Source: Gallibacter sp963634825 (GTDB lineage Bacteria; Bacillota; Clostridia; Peptostreptococcales; Anaerovoracaceae). Taken from it: DNA of 64,000 bases. A model generated the notes under the pieces. That model was not told where the DNA came from, searched no databases, and saw only the letters and a program-made list of their open reading frames with translations. A program made the position numbers and the translations under genes. Location of the stretch: assembly GCA_963634825.1 (NCBI GenBank), contig CAVHCP010000001.1, positions 87,896 to 151,895 of the forward strand, in the 5' to 3' direction. Positions 52,155 to 60,675 of this stretch are shown one piece after another (position 1 is the first letter of the stretch; each line of letters begins with the position of its first letter).

Positions 52155-53639
52155 ATGAAGATAAATAAGAGAAGAGCATTTAGAACTATGGGACTTACAT
52201 TTCTTGGTACTGGCATCGTCATGCTACCTTCTCTTTTGTATACTCTTTTTTCTAATGAGTCAAAATACGCATATGCTTTTGCAATACCTGCGTTTTCGCT
52301 TATACTAATCGGTCTTCTGATTGTATTTTTTGTAAAAAATCCGTCCTACCATATCAAGATTAGAGACGGATATATGAATATCTTTATAGTCATATTTACA
52401 AGCGCATTATTTGGTGCTTTCCCATACTTTCTTGGGATAGGCGATTGCAATTTTATAGATGCTATATTCGAATCAACGGCCGGTCTTTCAACGACAAGTG
52501 CTTCTGCTCTCTATGAGCCGTCGATGCCACATTGTCTGCTTTTGTGGAAGGTAACAGAACACTGGGTAGGCGGAGCTTGTATCCTTGTCTTTATAATCTC
52601 TGTATTGCCACAGTTTGGACTTGGCGACCAGCAGATAGCAACCGTCGAATCGCACGGAACATTTGCAAACAAGATTGCTCCAAAGTCAAAAAAAATAGCA
52701 CTGCTTATCATTTGTATTTACTCATTTTTTACAGTGCTTGCATTTATATATTTTATGATTGCAAATATCGGTCCATATGACTCATTTGTTTTGGCTCTTG
52801 CGTCAAGCAGTACTTCGGGCGTGCTGATACATCCGGAGGGTGTGTCGCATTACAACAGCTTCTTTGTCGAAATGGGTGTTTCTATCTTTACAATCCTTTC
52901 GTCTATGAGCTTTGTGCTTTATATCCATCTGTTTAAGCGCAATCTGCAAGAAATAAAACACAATGTTGAAATCAGAGTTTTTCTAATATCTATAGCAACT
53001 TGTACACTTATTATTTCCTTTATACTATTTTGCGGTGATACAGGAAAGAGCTTTTTTATGTCGGTTCGAGATAGCTTCTTTCAGGTTGCTTCATTTGTTT
53101 CGACTTCAGGATTTGCACTCGAGGATTATACATTGTGGCCTCAAGCGGCCTGCTTTATTCTGATGATTTTGATGATTATCGGTGGCTGCTCGGCTTCGAC
53201 TACTGGTGCTTTTAAGATGATCCGTATGCTTATTGTCTCAAAGCTTATCGGCAAAGGCTTTTCAAAGCATATGCACCCACGTGTTGTAAAAGCTGTAAAG
53301 CTTGGCGACAGTACGATAAGCAAAAGCATGGCAAGCTCTGTAACAGCATTTACTATACTTTATCTTGTCGCTATCATCTTTAGCACTATTATACTAAGTA
53401 TGCAAAATATAGATATAGAGACCTGTTTTTCGGCCGTTATCGGCGCTGTTTCAAATGACGGTATAAGCTTCGGTCAAATAGGTATGCAGGGCGACTACAG
53501 TATGTTTAACCCTATTATGAAGCTGTTTTTATGCTTCCTTATGATCGTCGGCAGACTCGGTCTTATGACAGTGCTTATCGTCTTTTTACCTTCGTTTTGG
53601 AGAGCAAACAAGGGCTCACGTGCACGCAGAATCAAATAG
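52155..53639 (+). CDS. trkH: Trk-type cation channel-like subunit, second copy, with altered first filter loop
   Basis: The 494-residue paralogue lies 9 bp after the first trkH. The first pore loop reads GLSTTSASAL. Aligned with the first copy (GFTTTGASVF), the filter glycine is Ser115 (AGT at 52497-52499, where the first copy has a glycine codon). The other three loops keep Gly (SSSTSGVLIHP, SFVSTSGFAL, SNDGISFG). In plant HKT transporters a Ser-Gly-Gly-Gly filter goes with sodium preference over potassium (established there). The same effect here is inference. A copy of the intergenic hairpin element follows. Confidence 0.93.
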   Translation: MKINKRRAFRTMGLTFLGTGIVMLPSLLYTLFSNESKYAYAFAIPAFSLILIGLLIVFFVKNPSYHIKIRDGYMNIFIVIFTSALFGAFPYFLGIGDCNFIDAIFESTAGLSTTSASALYEPSMPHCLLLWKVTEHWVGGACILVFIISVLPQFGLGDQQIATVESHGTFANKIAPKSKKIALLIICIYSFFTVLAFIYFMIANIGPYDSFVLALASSSTSGVLIHPEGVSHYNSFFVEMGVSIFTILSSMSFVLYIHLFKRNLQEIKHNVEIRVFLISIATCTLIISFILFCGDTGKSFFMSVRDSFFQVASFVSTSGFALEDYTLWPQAACFILMILMIIGGCSASTTGAFKMIRMLIVSKLIGKGFSKHMHPRVVKAVKLGDSTISKSMASSVTAFTILYLVAIIFSTIILSMQNIDIETCFSAVIGAVSNDGISFGQIGMQGDYSMFNPIMKLFLCFLMIVGRLGLMTVLIVFLPSFWRANKGSRARRIK

Positions 53640-53640
53640 T

Positions 53641-53879
53641 AACTAAAATAAAAGCAAAGCAAAAAGCCCAATACACGCTCCATGCAAGCTTTCGAAGGCA
53701 TATTTGCAATAAACAGCGAAATGCATTTGGCGAGCGGTATAGCATCAGCAATGTTTGAGCACTTATGTGCGAGTTTTGCTGATGCTCCGCAAGCCTATGA
53801 ATGAGCGCCATTTATTGCATATGCCGAGGATCTTGCAGGGTGCGTGTATTGGGCTTTTTGCTTTGTTTTTTATTTAATT
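53641..53879 (+). repeat. Intergenic hairpin element, copy 4 (full)
   Basis: The outer arms 53641-53688 and 53832-53879 are complementary at 42 of 48 positions (core AAAGCAAAAAGCCCAATAC). The second stem GGCATA/TATGCC and GCAATAAA is also paired. The inner stem AGCATCAGCAA (53741-53751) pairs perfectly with 53776-53786, closing TGTTTGAGC ... GCGAGTT, whose tip GCAC-TTAT-GTGC is a small hairpin. It fills the space between the convergent trkH and rnr genes, and its right end includes the rnr stop codon. Confidence 0.85.
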
Positions 53880-55846
53880 ATAAAATCGATTTTGCGCGAT
53901 GAGACATCCGCATTTAAGACTCTTATTGTCACTTTGTCGCCAAGTGCGTATGTCTTATGTGTATTCCTTCCTATCAGGCGGTACTTTTCCGGTTCGAAAT
54001 CATAATAATCATCCTCGATGCTTTCACTTCTTACCATTCCCTCCACAAAATTAGTAAGCTGGACATATATTCCATAATCCGTAACACCGCTTATAACTCC
54101 GTCAAACTCACAGCCTATATATCGCCTTATATAATCTGTCATCTTTATCTTTATCGCATCTCTTTCGATATCTATAGCTGTCCGCTCCGTCTCGGATGAA
54201 TGCTTTGCCGCTTGTCTGCAAAACTTCTCAAGCTTTACTAAATCGCTTTCTGATAGCTCTCCTCGTATGACTTTTTTTATAATCCTGTGTATACAAAGGT
54301 CCGGATATCGCCTGATTGGAGATGTGAAATGACAATAGTATTTAAAAGCAAGTCCAAAATGTCCCTCGCATTTTGTTTCATATGTCGCCTTTTGCATCGA
54401 GCGAAGCATGATTTTATTTACTACATTTTCGTATGGCTTGCCTACCACATCATCTAAAACCCTCTTTAGTGCGAATGGCTTTATTTCGGAAAGATCGCCC
54501 GATAGCTGTATACCGATTCCCTTTAAAAACAGCTTTAGCTCTTCCATTTTTACAAGCGTTGGCTTTTCGTGAACACGATATATAAACGGTACATTCATCC
54601 AAAAGAAATGCTCTGCAACCGTCTCATTTGCGATTAGCATAAACTCCTCTATCAACCTGTTTGCAATGCGTCTTTCTGCCGGCTTGATCTCCGCAACCTT
54701 GCCCTTTTTGCTCAATACAATTTCTGCTTCGCCGACCTCGAAATTTATACTTCCTTTATCGCTTCTCCTCTTATGCAATATCTTTGCCAGCTCTGCCATT
54801 TCAAAAAGATATTTATTTTCATCTGTGACAGCTCCTGCTTCAAGTATGTCAGACACATCGTCATATATCAATCTTGCGTGAGATCTTATGATGCTTTCGT
54901 AAATTTCATGTGAAACAACCTTGCCATGTGCATCTATTTGCATTTCGCACGTCAACGTTAACCTATCTTCCCCCAGATTTAAGGAGCATATCCCATTTGA
55001 CAAGACCTCCGGCAGCATAGGCACTACCTCATCTATCGCATATATACTGTTGCCTCGAATAAATGCCTGCTTGTCGAGTTCGCTTTTTGACTTTACATAA
55101 TGTGCAACATCGGCAATATGCACGCCAAGATTATAATTACCATTTGGGAGTTTTTTTATAGATACAGCATCGTCAAAATCCTTGCTGTTTGCCCCATCTA
55201 TCGTAACAGTATAAAGTTCTCTTAGATCCTTTCGTCTTGAAAGTTCTTCACTATTGATGCCACGATTCGCTACAGCATTTGCTTCCGCAAGTACCTCGTC
55301 CGAAAACTTCACCTCAACACCACTTGCGGCTATAAGTGCTTTGATGTCTGCATTTCTCTCTTTTTTGCGTGCTATTATTTCGACGACTTTGCCTTCTGCG
55401 CTATATCCTCCTTGCGGATATTTTATAATTTCAACTCTAACCTTGTCGCCATCCTTTGCCTCGCCAAAATGCTTTTTACTTACAAAAATATCATCCGAAA
55501 TCTTTTTGTCTTCGGGCAATACAAATCCATATTTAGGAGATCTCTCAAATGTACCTACTATCGTTTTTAAATTTCGCTTTAATACTTTTATGACCTTGCC
55601 CTTTGGCAAATTGCCCCACATATATTGCGGTAACAAAGTGACCTGCACAAAATCTCCATCCATTGCATCCTTAACATCTTTTGTAGCAACAAAAATATCG
55701 CCCTTCTCAAAAAATGGCGAACCGATTTCCGGCGTAATAAAAGCATACCCTTTACTATGCTTGCTAATAACACCTTTTATGTCAACCGCTTTCTTGTTGC
55801 GATTGTTTTTGCTTTTTTTCTTCTTTCTATCTATTTTCTTTCCCAT
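53870..55846 (-). CDS. rnr: Ribonuclease R (VacB/RNase II family)
   Basis: RNase R degrades structured RNA from the 3' end, including tmRNA-tagged messages. The 658-residue enzyme has a Lys-rich N-terminus (residues 1-20), cold-shock domains, the catalytic RNB domain (TIDGANSKDFDDAVSIKKL with conserved Asp residues; YCHFTSPIRRYPDL late) and a C-terminal S1 domain, FDGVISGVTDYGIYVQL. I start at ATG 55846; a GTG at 55852 is also possible. It lies after secG, with a hairpin between them. The usual smpB-ssrA neighbours are instead at 22 kb. Confidence 0.95.
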   Translation of the reverse strand: MGKKIDRKKKKSKNNRNKKAVDIKGVISKHSKGYAFITPEIGSPFFEKGDIFVATKDVKDAMDGDFVQVTLLPQYMWGNLPKGKVIKVLKRNLKTIVGTFERSPKYGFVLPEDKKISDDIFVSKKHFGEAKDGDKVRVEIIKYPQGGYSAEGKVVEIIARKKERNADIKALIAASGVEVKFSDEVLAEANAVANRGINSEELSRRKDLRELYTVTIDGANSKDFDDAVSIKKLPNGNYNLGVHIADVAHYVKSKSELDKQAFIRGNSIYAIDEVVPMLPEVLSNGICSLNLGEDRLTLTCEMQIDAHGKVVSHEIYESIIRSHARLIYDDVSDILEAGAVTDENKYLFEMAELAKILHKRRSDKGSINFEVGEAEIVLSKKGKVAEIKPAERRIANRLIEEFMLIANETVAEHFFWMNVPFIYRVHEKPTLVKMEELKLFLKGIGIQLSGDLSEIKPFALKRVLDDVVGKPYENVVNKIMLRSMQKATYETKCEGHFGLAFKYYCHFTSPIRRYPDLCIHRIIKKVIRGELSESDLVKLEKFCRQAAKHSSETERTAIDIERDAIKIKMTDYIRRYIGCEFDGVISGVTDYGIYVQLTNFVEGMVRSESIEDDYYDFEPEKYRLIGRNTHKTYALGDKVTIRVLNADVSSRKIDFIIK

Positions 55847-55865
55847 TTTCACTTCAAAAAATAGA

Positions 55866-55886
55866 CGGTCATTTTTTAATGACCGC
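55866..55886 (-). terminator. Hairpin after secG, possible partial terminator
   Basis: The stem CGGTCATT/AATGACCG with a TTTT or AAAA loop is followed on the minus strand by TCTATTTTTT. It lies between secG and rnr, so it may reduce read-through into rnr. Confidence 0.65.
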
Positions 55887-55899
55887 CCTTATGTTTTCA

Positions 55900-56139
55900 T
55901 TATCCTAATCTACCCTCAAGTGTTACTATTACTAAGGATAAGACTATGAATAGCACCGCAGCTACAAGCGATATCTTTGATAAGATTGCATCATAGCCTC
56001 TGCTCTTTTTCTTTCCAAATAATTGCTCAGCTCCGCCACCGATCGCTCCTGACAAGCCGTCACTATTACTTGACTGCATCAATATGCTCAATATCAACAC
56101 TACCGAAACGATAGCAATTATTACCATTAGGATTGTCAT
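55900..56139 (-). CDS. secG: Preprotein translocase subunit SecG
   Basis: The 79-residue membrane protein has two hydrophobic helices (residues 2-22 and about 53-74) and the family linker VLILSILMQSSNSDGLSGAIGGGAEQLFG in parts. It stabilises SecYE during protein export. Downstream of eno by 70 bp, a gene order (eno-secG-rnr) common in Firmicutes. Confidence 0.94.
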   Translation of the reverse strand: MTILMVIIAIVSVVLILSILMQSSNSDGLSGAIGGGAEQLFGKKKSRGYDAILSKISLVAAVLFIVLSLVIVTLEGRLG

Positions 56140-56209
56140 CTTTTTCCTCCTATTATCTGTTAATCAATGCAGATAGTATATCATATATCACAATCCGCTT
56201 CAAGTAATT

Positions 56210-57496
56210 TTATTTTAGATTGTAAAATGCGTCTATTCCCGCATACTCAGGCAGCATAATGTCATCTTCTATACGAAGTAGCTGGTTGTACTTGGCTATC
56301 CTGTCAGTTCGCGAAATAGAGCCTGTCTTTATCTGTCCTGCATTTAGTGCTACGGCAAGATCAGCTATAGTGGTGTCCTCTGTTTCGCCTGATCTATGAG
56401 ATATAACAGCTGTATAACCCGCCTTTTTAGCCATTTCCACTGCTTCTATTGTTTCTGTCAATGTACCGATCTGATTTACCTTGATAAGTATCGAATTTGC
56501 AATACCCTTTTCGATGCCCTGTGCAAGTCTCTGAGTATTTGTAACAAAGAGGTCATCGCCAACAAGCTGTATCTTCTTGCCAAGTCTGTCTGTGAGCATT
56601 TTCCAGCCGTCCCAGTCATCCTCTGCAAGTCCGTCCTCAATCGAGATTATCGGATATTTGTCGCAAAGCATTTCATAATAATCCACCATCTCGCTTGCTG
56701 TCCTTGTCACGCCCTCGCCGGTGAGCTTATATACATTTTCCTCTTCGTCATAAAATTCACTTGCCGCAACATCAAGTGCAATCTTAAAGTCCTTATCGGG
56801 TTTATATCCTGCTTTTTCTATTGCCTCTATAATGGCTGCTATAGCCTCCTCATTTGTCGAAAGATTAGGTGCAAATCCGCCCTCATCACCGACAGAAGTA
56901 CTCATCCCCTTATCCTTTAAAACCTTTTTTAGGTTATGGAATACCTCAGCTGACATCCTAAGTGCTTCATTAAATGTCGGTGCACCGACAGGCATGATCA
57001 TAAATTCCTGTATATCAACTGTATTATCGGCATGTGAACCGCCATTTAAGATATTCATCATAGGTGTTGGCAAAAGATGTGCATTTGTTCCGCCAATATA
57101 TTTATACAGAGGCATACCAAGTGAACTTGCCGCTGCCCTTGCCGCTGCAAGCGATACGGCAAGTATAGCATTTGCACCAAGCTTGCCTTTGTTTTCTGTG
57201 CCGTCAAGTGTAATCAAAAGCTTGTCAAGGGCGCCCTGCTCTGTTACAGGAAAACCAGCAAGAGCATCTGCTATAGTTGTTTCTATATTTTCGACAGCCT
57301 GTTGTACGCCCTTACCAAGGTATCTTGATTTATCACCGTCTCTGAGCTCTACTGCTTCGTGCACGCCTGTTGATGCTCCCGAAGGTACTATCGCTCTTCC
57401 TACTGTGCCATCCTCTAAGATAACATCTGCCTCTACTGTCGGATTTCCTCTCGAATCAAGTACTTCCCTTGCAAAAATATCCATTATATAACTCAT
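56210..57496 (-). CDS. eno: Enolase
   Basis: Enolase dehydrates 2-phosphoglycerate to phosphoenolpyruvate. The 428-residue protein has REVLDSRGNPTVEADV, SGASTGVHEAVELRD, MMNILNGGSHADNTVDIQEF in parts, the metal sites SIEDGLAEDDWDGW and VGDDLFVTN, and ISHRSGETEDTTIADLAV with the catalytic lysine before it (KVNQIGTLTE). AGGAGG precedes the ATG by 5 bp. It is the fourth gene of the gap-pgk-tpiA-eno run; no phosphoglycerate mutase gene lies between tpiA and eno. Confidence 0.98.
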   Translation of the reverse strand: MSYIMDIFAREVLDSRGNPTVEADVILEDGTVGRAIVPSGASTGVHEAVELRDGDKSRYLGKGVQQAVENIETTIADALAGFPVTEQGALDKLLITLDGTENKGKLGANAILAVSLAAARAAASSLGMPLYKYIGGTNAHLLPTPMMNILNGGSHADNTVDIQEFMIMPVGAPTFNEALRMSAEVFHNLKKVLKDKGMSTSVGDEGGFAPNLSTNEEAIAAIIEAIEKAGYKPDKDFKIALDVAASEFYDEEENVYKLTGEGVTRTASEMVDYYEMLCDKYPIISIEDGLAEDDWDGWKMLTDRLGKKIQLVGDDLFVTNTQRLAQGIEKGIANSILIKVNQIGTLTETIEAVEMAKKAGYTAVISHRSGETEDTTIADLAVALNAGQIKTGSISRTDRIAKYNQLLRIEDDIMLPEYAGIDAFYNLK

Positions 57497-57542
57497 ATCG
57501 TCCTCCTAAAATTATTGTTAAGTATTTGACAGTTAGTATTTA

Positions 57543-58292
57543 TTATTTAAAGTTCACTATTTTTATAAAATCTTCCGGTTCGAGGCTTGCTCCGCCGACA
57601 AGTGCGCCATCAATATTTGGCATACTCATTATCTTGCTTACATTTTGTGGTTTGACACTACCGCCATATTGTATTATCACGCTGTGTGCGGTCTTTGCAT
57701 CATATATTTTTTCTATCGTCTTTCGTATAAATGCGCACATTTCTTCAGCCTGCTCGGGTGTAGCTGTTTTACCTGTACCTATCGCCCAAATCGGCTCATA
57801 TGCTATAACAAGCTTCTGTACATCTTCCTTTTCGATGCACGAAAGTCCTTTTATAAGCTGACCTTCGACAAGCTTAAATTCGTTGCCTGCCTCCCTGTCC
57901 GAAAGTCCTTCGCCGACGCACATGATTGGCACTATATCAGTTGTGAACAGCTTGTGCAACTTTCTATTTACCGTTGCATCTGTTTCGGCAAAATACTGTC
58001 TTCTCTCACTATGTCCGACTATACAGTAGGAAACGCCTATTTCTTTTAGCATATGTACAGAAATCTCTCCTGTAAATGCTCCGTCATCCTCAAAATGTAC
58101 ATTTTGAGCACCGACCTTTATATCAGTACCCTTGAATAAAGCTGTCAAGCTCGCAAGATCCGTAAATGGCGCGCAGATTGCAACATCAACCGCATCTGTT
58201 TTGCATATCTTTTTAAATTCATTTGCAAAAGTCTCCGCCTGCGCCTTTGTCTTGTACATCTTCCAGTTGCCTGCAATAAGTGATTTTCTCAT
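57543..58292 (-). CDS. tpiA: Triosephosphate isomerase
   Basis: TpiA interconverts dihydroxyacetone phosphate and glyceraldehyde-3-phosphate. The 249-residue protein has the usual blocks: IAGNWKMYKT with the N-terminal Lys, IVGHSERRQYF with the catalytic His, VIAYEPIWAIGTGKTATP with the catalytic Glu, IQYGGSVKP and DGALVGGASLE. GGAGG precedes the ATG. It begins 12 bp after the pgk stop and is expressed with it. Confidence 0.97.
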   Translation of the reverse strand: MRKSLIAGNWKMYKTKAQAETFANEFKKICKTDAVDVAICAPFTDLASLTALFKGTDIKVGAQNVHFEDDGAFTGEISVHMLKEIGVSYCIVGHSERRQYFAETDATVNRKLHKLFTTDIVPIMCVGEGLSDREAGNEFKLVEGQLIKGLSCIEKEDVQKLVIAYEPIWAIGTGKTATPEQAEEMCAFIRKTIEKIYDAKTAHSVIIQYGGSVKPQNVSKIMSMPNIDGALVGGASLEPEDFIKIVNFK

Positions 58293-58304
58293 CTTATTTA
58301 CCTC

Positions 58305-59489
58305 CTATTTGTCCTGCATAACCGAAACACCGGGGAGCTCCTTGCCTTCTAAAAATTCCATAGAAGCACCGCCACCTGTTGATATATGCGTCATCTTTTC
58401 TTCAAGTCCAAATTGTTTTACTGCAGCGGCACTGTCGCCACCGCCTATGATTGTAAGCGCATCGCAGTTTGCAAGCTCAAGTGCGATACTCCTTGTACCA
58501 TATTCGAAATTTGGCATCTCAAAAACACCCATCGGTCCGTTCCATACGATTGTCTTGGCCTTTTGTATCTCATTTGCAAAGCTCTTGACTGTTTCGGGAC
58601 CTATATCCATTCCCATCATATCGGCCGGTATATTTTTGACATCTACAATTTTGGTTGTTGCATCATTTGAAAACTCGCTTGCGCATTTTGTGTCTACGGG
58701 AATCAACATCTTGACGCCCTTTGACTCTGCCTTTTGCATAAGCTTTTTGGCAAGATCTATACTTTCCTCATCGAGAAGCGATTTACCTATTTCATATCCC
58801 TTGGCTTTGATAAATGTATATGCCATACCGCCACCTATGAGAAGCACGTCTACCTTTTCTAATAAATTTTCTATGAGCTTTATCTTATCGCTTACCTTTG
58901 CGCCACCCATAATTGCAAGAAGCGGTCTTTTTGGATCATCAACTGCATTGCCAAGATATTCTATCTCCTTTTCTATCAAAAAGCCCGAAACACATGGCAA
59001 ATATGTAGCGATACCTGCTGTTGAACAGTGAGCCCTATGTGCTGTACCAAACGCATCATTTACAAATATTTCTGCAAGAGATGCGAGCTCTTTTGAAAAT
59101 ACTTCCTCATTTTTTGTTTCCTCTTTTCTGAAGCGTGTATTTTCAAGAAGCATGATCTCCCCTGCCACAAGTCCGTCTGCTGCTTTTTTTACTTCATCAT
59201 CAACTACTGTAGGCGATGAAATAAATTTGACATCTTTGCCTATAAGCTCGCCGAGTCTTTTTGCGACAGGCTTGAGAGTATAATCCATATTTGGCTCGCC
59301 CTTTGGTCTTCCAAGGTGTGACTTAACGATAACCTTTGCATCGTTTTTGAGCAAATACTCTATAGTCTTAAGTGCCGCTCTTATACGCGTATCATCTGTA
59401 ATCTCGCCGTCCTTCATAGGCACATTGAAATCACATCTGACTATGACTTTTTTATTTTTTACATCTATATCCTTAACCGTCTTTTTCAT
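58305..59489 (-). CDS. pgk: Phosphoglycerate kinase
   Basis: Pgk makes ATP and 3-phosphoglycerate from 1,3-bisphosphoglycerate. The 394-residue protein has VIVRCDFNVPMKDGEI, SHLGRPKGE, NDAFGTAHRAHCSTAG in the N-lobe, and IMGGAKVSDKI, LIGGGMAYTF, VWNGPMGVFEMP and GGGDSAAAV in the C-lobe. GAGGAG precedes the ATG. It is the second gene of the operon; an intercistronic hairpin separates it from gap. Confidence 0.98.
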   Translation of the reverse strand: MKKTVKDIDVKNKKVIVRCDFNVPMKDGEITDDTRIRAALKTIEYLLKNDAKVIVKSHLGRPKGEPNMDYTLKPVAKRLGELIGKDVKFISSPTVVDDEVKKAADGLVAGEIMLLENTRFRKEETKNEEVFSKELASLAEIFVNDAFGTAHRAHCSTAGIATYLPCVSGFLIEKEIEYLGNAVDDPKRPLLAIMGGAKVSDKIKLIENLLEKVDVLLIGGGMAYTFIKAKGYEIGKSLLDEESIDLAKKLMQKAESKGVKMLIPVDTKCASEFSNDATTKIVDVKNIPADMMGMDIGPETVKSFANEIQKAKTIVWNGPMGVFEMPNFEYGTRSIALELANCDALTIIGGGDSAAAVKQFGLEEKMTHISTGGGASMEFLEGKELPGVSVMQDK

Positions 59490-59512
59490 TGTAAAAATAC
59501 TCCTCTGATGAT

Positions 59513-59544
59513 ATATGCCGCATCGGATTTACCTAGCGGCATAT
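59513..59544 (-). promoter_or_regulatory. Intercistronic hairpin between gap and pgk
   Basis: The 9-bp perfect arms ATATGCCGC (59513-59521) and GCGGCATAT (59536-59544) have a 14-nt loop and no T-run on either side, so this is not a terminator. Such a hairpin between gap and pgk could protect the upstream message after processing, as known for other gap operons (inference). Confidence 0.6.
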
Positions 59545-59560
59545 GTCAGTATTTAAATAT

Positions 59561-60577
59561 TTATTTGTTATCAATTTCGTGCATATATTTCATCATATCA
59601 AGGCACTTGCACGAATATCCGTATTCGTTGTCATAAAATGCTACGAGTTTAAAGAAATGGTCATTTAGCTCGATACCCTGTCTCGCATCAAATATTGAAG
59701 TGTTAGGATCTCCTATGAAATCTCCCGAAACCACTTCGTCATCTACATATTCTAGGATGCCCTTTAAGTAAGTTTCTGATGCTTCCTTGACCTTTTTGCA
59801 TATTTCCTCATATGATGTTGTTTTTTCTAAAATCAGATTTAGGTCAACAAGCGATACGTCCGATGTAGGCACCCTGTAAGAAATACCTGTCATCTTGCCC
59901 TGAAGCTCCGGAATAACAAGACCTACAGCTTTAGCAGCTCCTGTTGTAGTCGGTATGATATTGCCGAACACAGCTCTGCCTGTTCTCCAGTCCTTCATCG
60001 ACCTCGCATCTACAACCTTTTGCTTTGCAGTCGCCGCATGGATTGTTGACATAAGTCCTTCCTTGATGCCCCAGTTGTCCTGGATAACCTTTGCAAGAGG
60101 TGCTAAGCAGTTTGTTGTACATGACGCATTTGAAACGACATTGTATTTGCTTTCGTAATCGGTATGGTTTACTCCGATAACATATGTAGGAGTTTCTTTG
60201 TCCTTTGCCGGTGCCGAAATCAACACCTTCTTTGCTCCTGCCTTTATGTGATCGTTTGCCTTTTCTGTTGTAGTATATGCTCCTGTACCCTCAAGTATAT
60301 ACTCTGCTCCGCATTCGCTCCACGGAATGTCGATAGCCTGCTCGTGACTGTATACAGGAATTTTCTTTCCGTCGATCATGATACCCTTGTCATATCTTTC
60401 AACTTTGCCCGGAAATCTGCCAAATGTCGAGTCATATTTTAGCATATACACAAGATAATCGATATCTGCATTTCTAACATTTATCCCGCAAATATCGATA
60501 TCGCTATCCCCATATGCCGCACGAATGACAACTCTGCTTATGCGTCCGAAACCACTAATACCAACTTTAACTGCCAT
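59561..60577 (-). CDS. gap: Glyceraldehyde-3-phosphate dehydrogenase (variant Rossmann motif)
   Basis: The 338-residue enzyme oxidises glyceraldehyde-3-phosphate to 1,3-bisphosphoglycerate with NAD. The catalytic cysteine is in SNASCTTNCLAPL (about residue 156), and the histidine lies in the IHAATAKQKVVD region. NIIPTTTGAAKAVG and YDNEYGYSCKC are typical. The NAD-binding loop reads GFGRISRVV where nearly all homologues have GFGRIGR, and WRTGR replaces the usual WRGGR. AAGGAGG precedes the ATG. It is the first gene of the glycolytic operon. Confidence 0.96.
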   Translation of the reverse strand: MAVKVGISGFGRISRVVIRAAYGDSDIDICGINVRNADIDYLVYMLKYDSTFGRFPGKVERYDKGIMIDGKKIPVYSHEQAIDIPWSECGAEYILEGTGAYTTTEKANDHIKAGAKKVLISAPAKDKETPTYVIGVNHTDYESKYNVVSNASCTTNCLAPLAKVIQDNWGIKEGLMSTIHAATAKQKVVDARSMKDWRTGRAVFGNIIPTTTGAAKAVGLVIPELQGKMTGISYRVPTSDVSLVDLNLILEKTTSYEEICKKVKEASETYLKGILEYVDDEVVSGDFIGDPNTSIFDARQGIELNDHFFKLVAFYDNEYGYSCKCLDMMKYMHEIDNK

Positions 60578-60612
60578 TTTTGACCTCCTTAAAGTCTACC
60601 TTTTATAATTTG

Positions 60613-60675
60613 AAACCCGTTTATAGAGTATAATCTTACGGGTTTATTATACAATATAACGCACCTTTATTTCAA
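60613..60675 (-). promoter_or_regulatory. Promoter of the glycolytic operon with overlapping inverted repeat
   Basis: On the minus strand, TTGAAA (60670-60675), 18 bp and TATAAT (60646-60651) form a near-consensus promoter. The -35 lies within the end of trmL. Immediately after the -10, AAACCCGT (60638-60645) and ACGGGTTT (60613-60620) form an 8-bp inverted repeat with a 17-bp spacer covering the expected start site. It could be an operator or a 5' leader hairpin. Confidence 0.7.
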
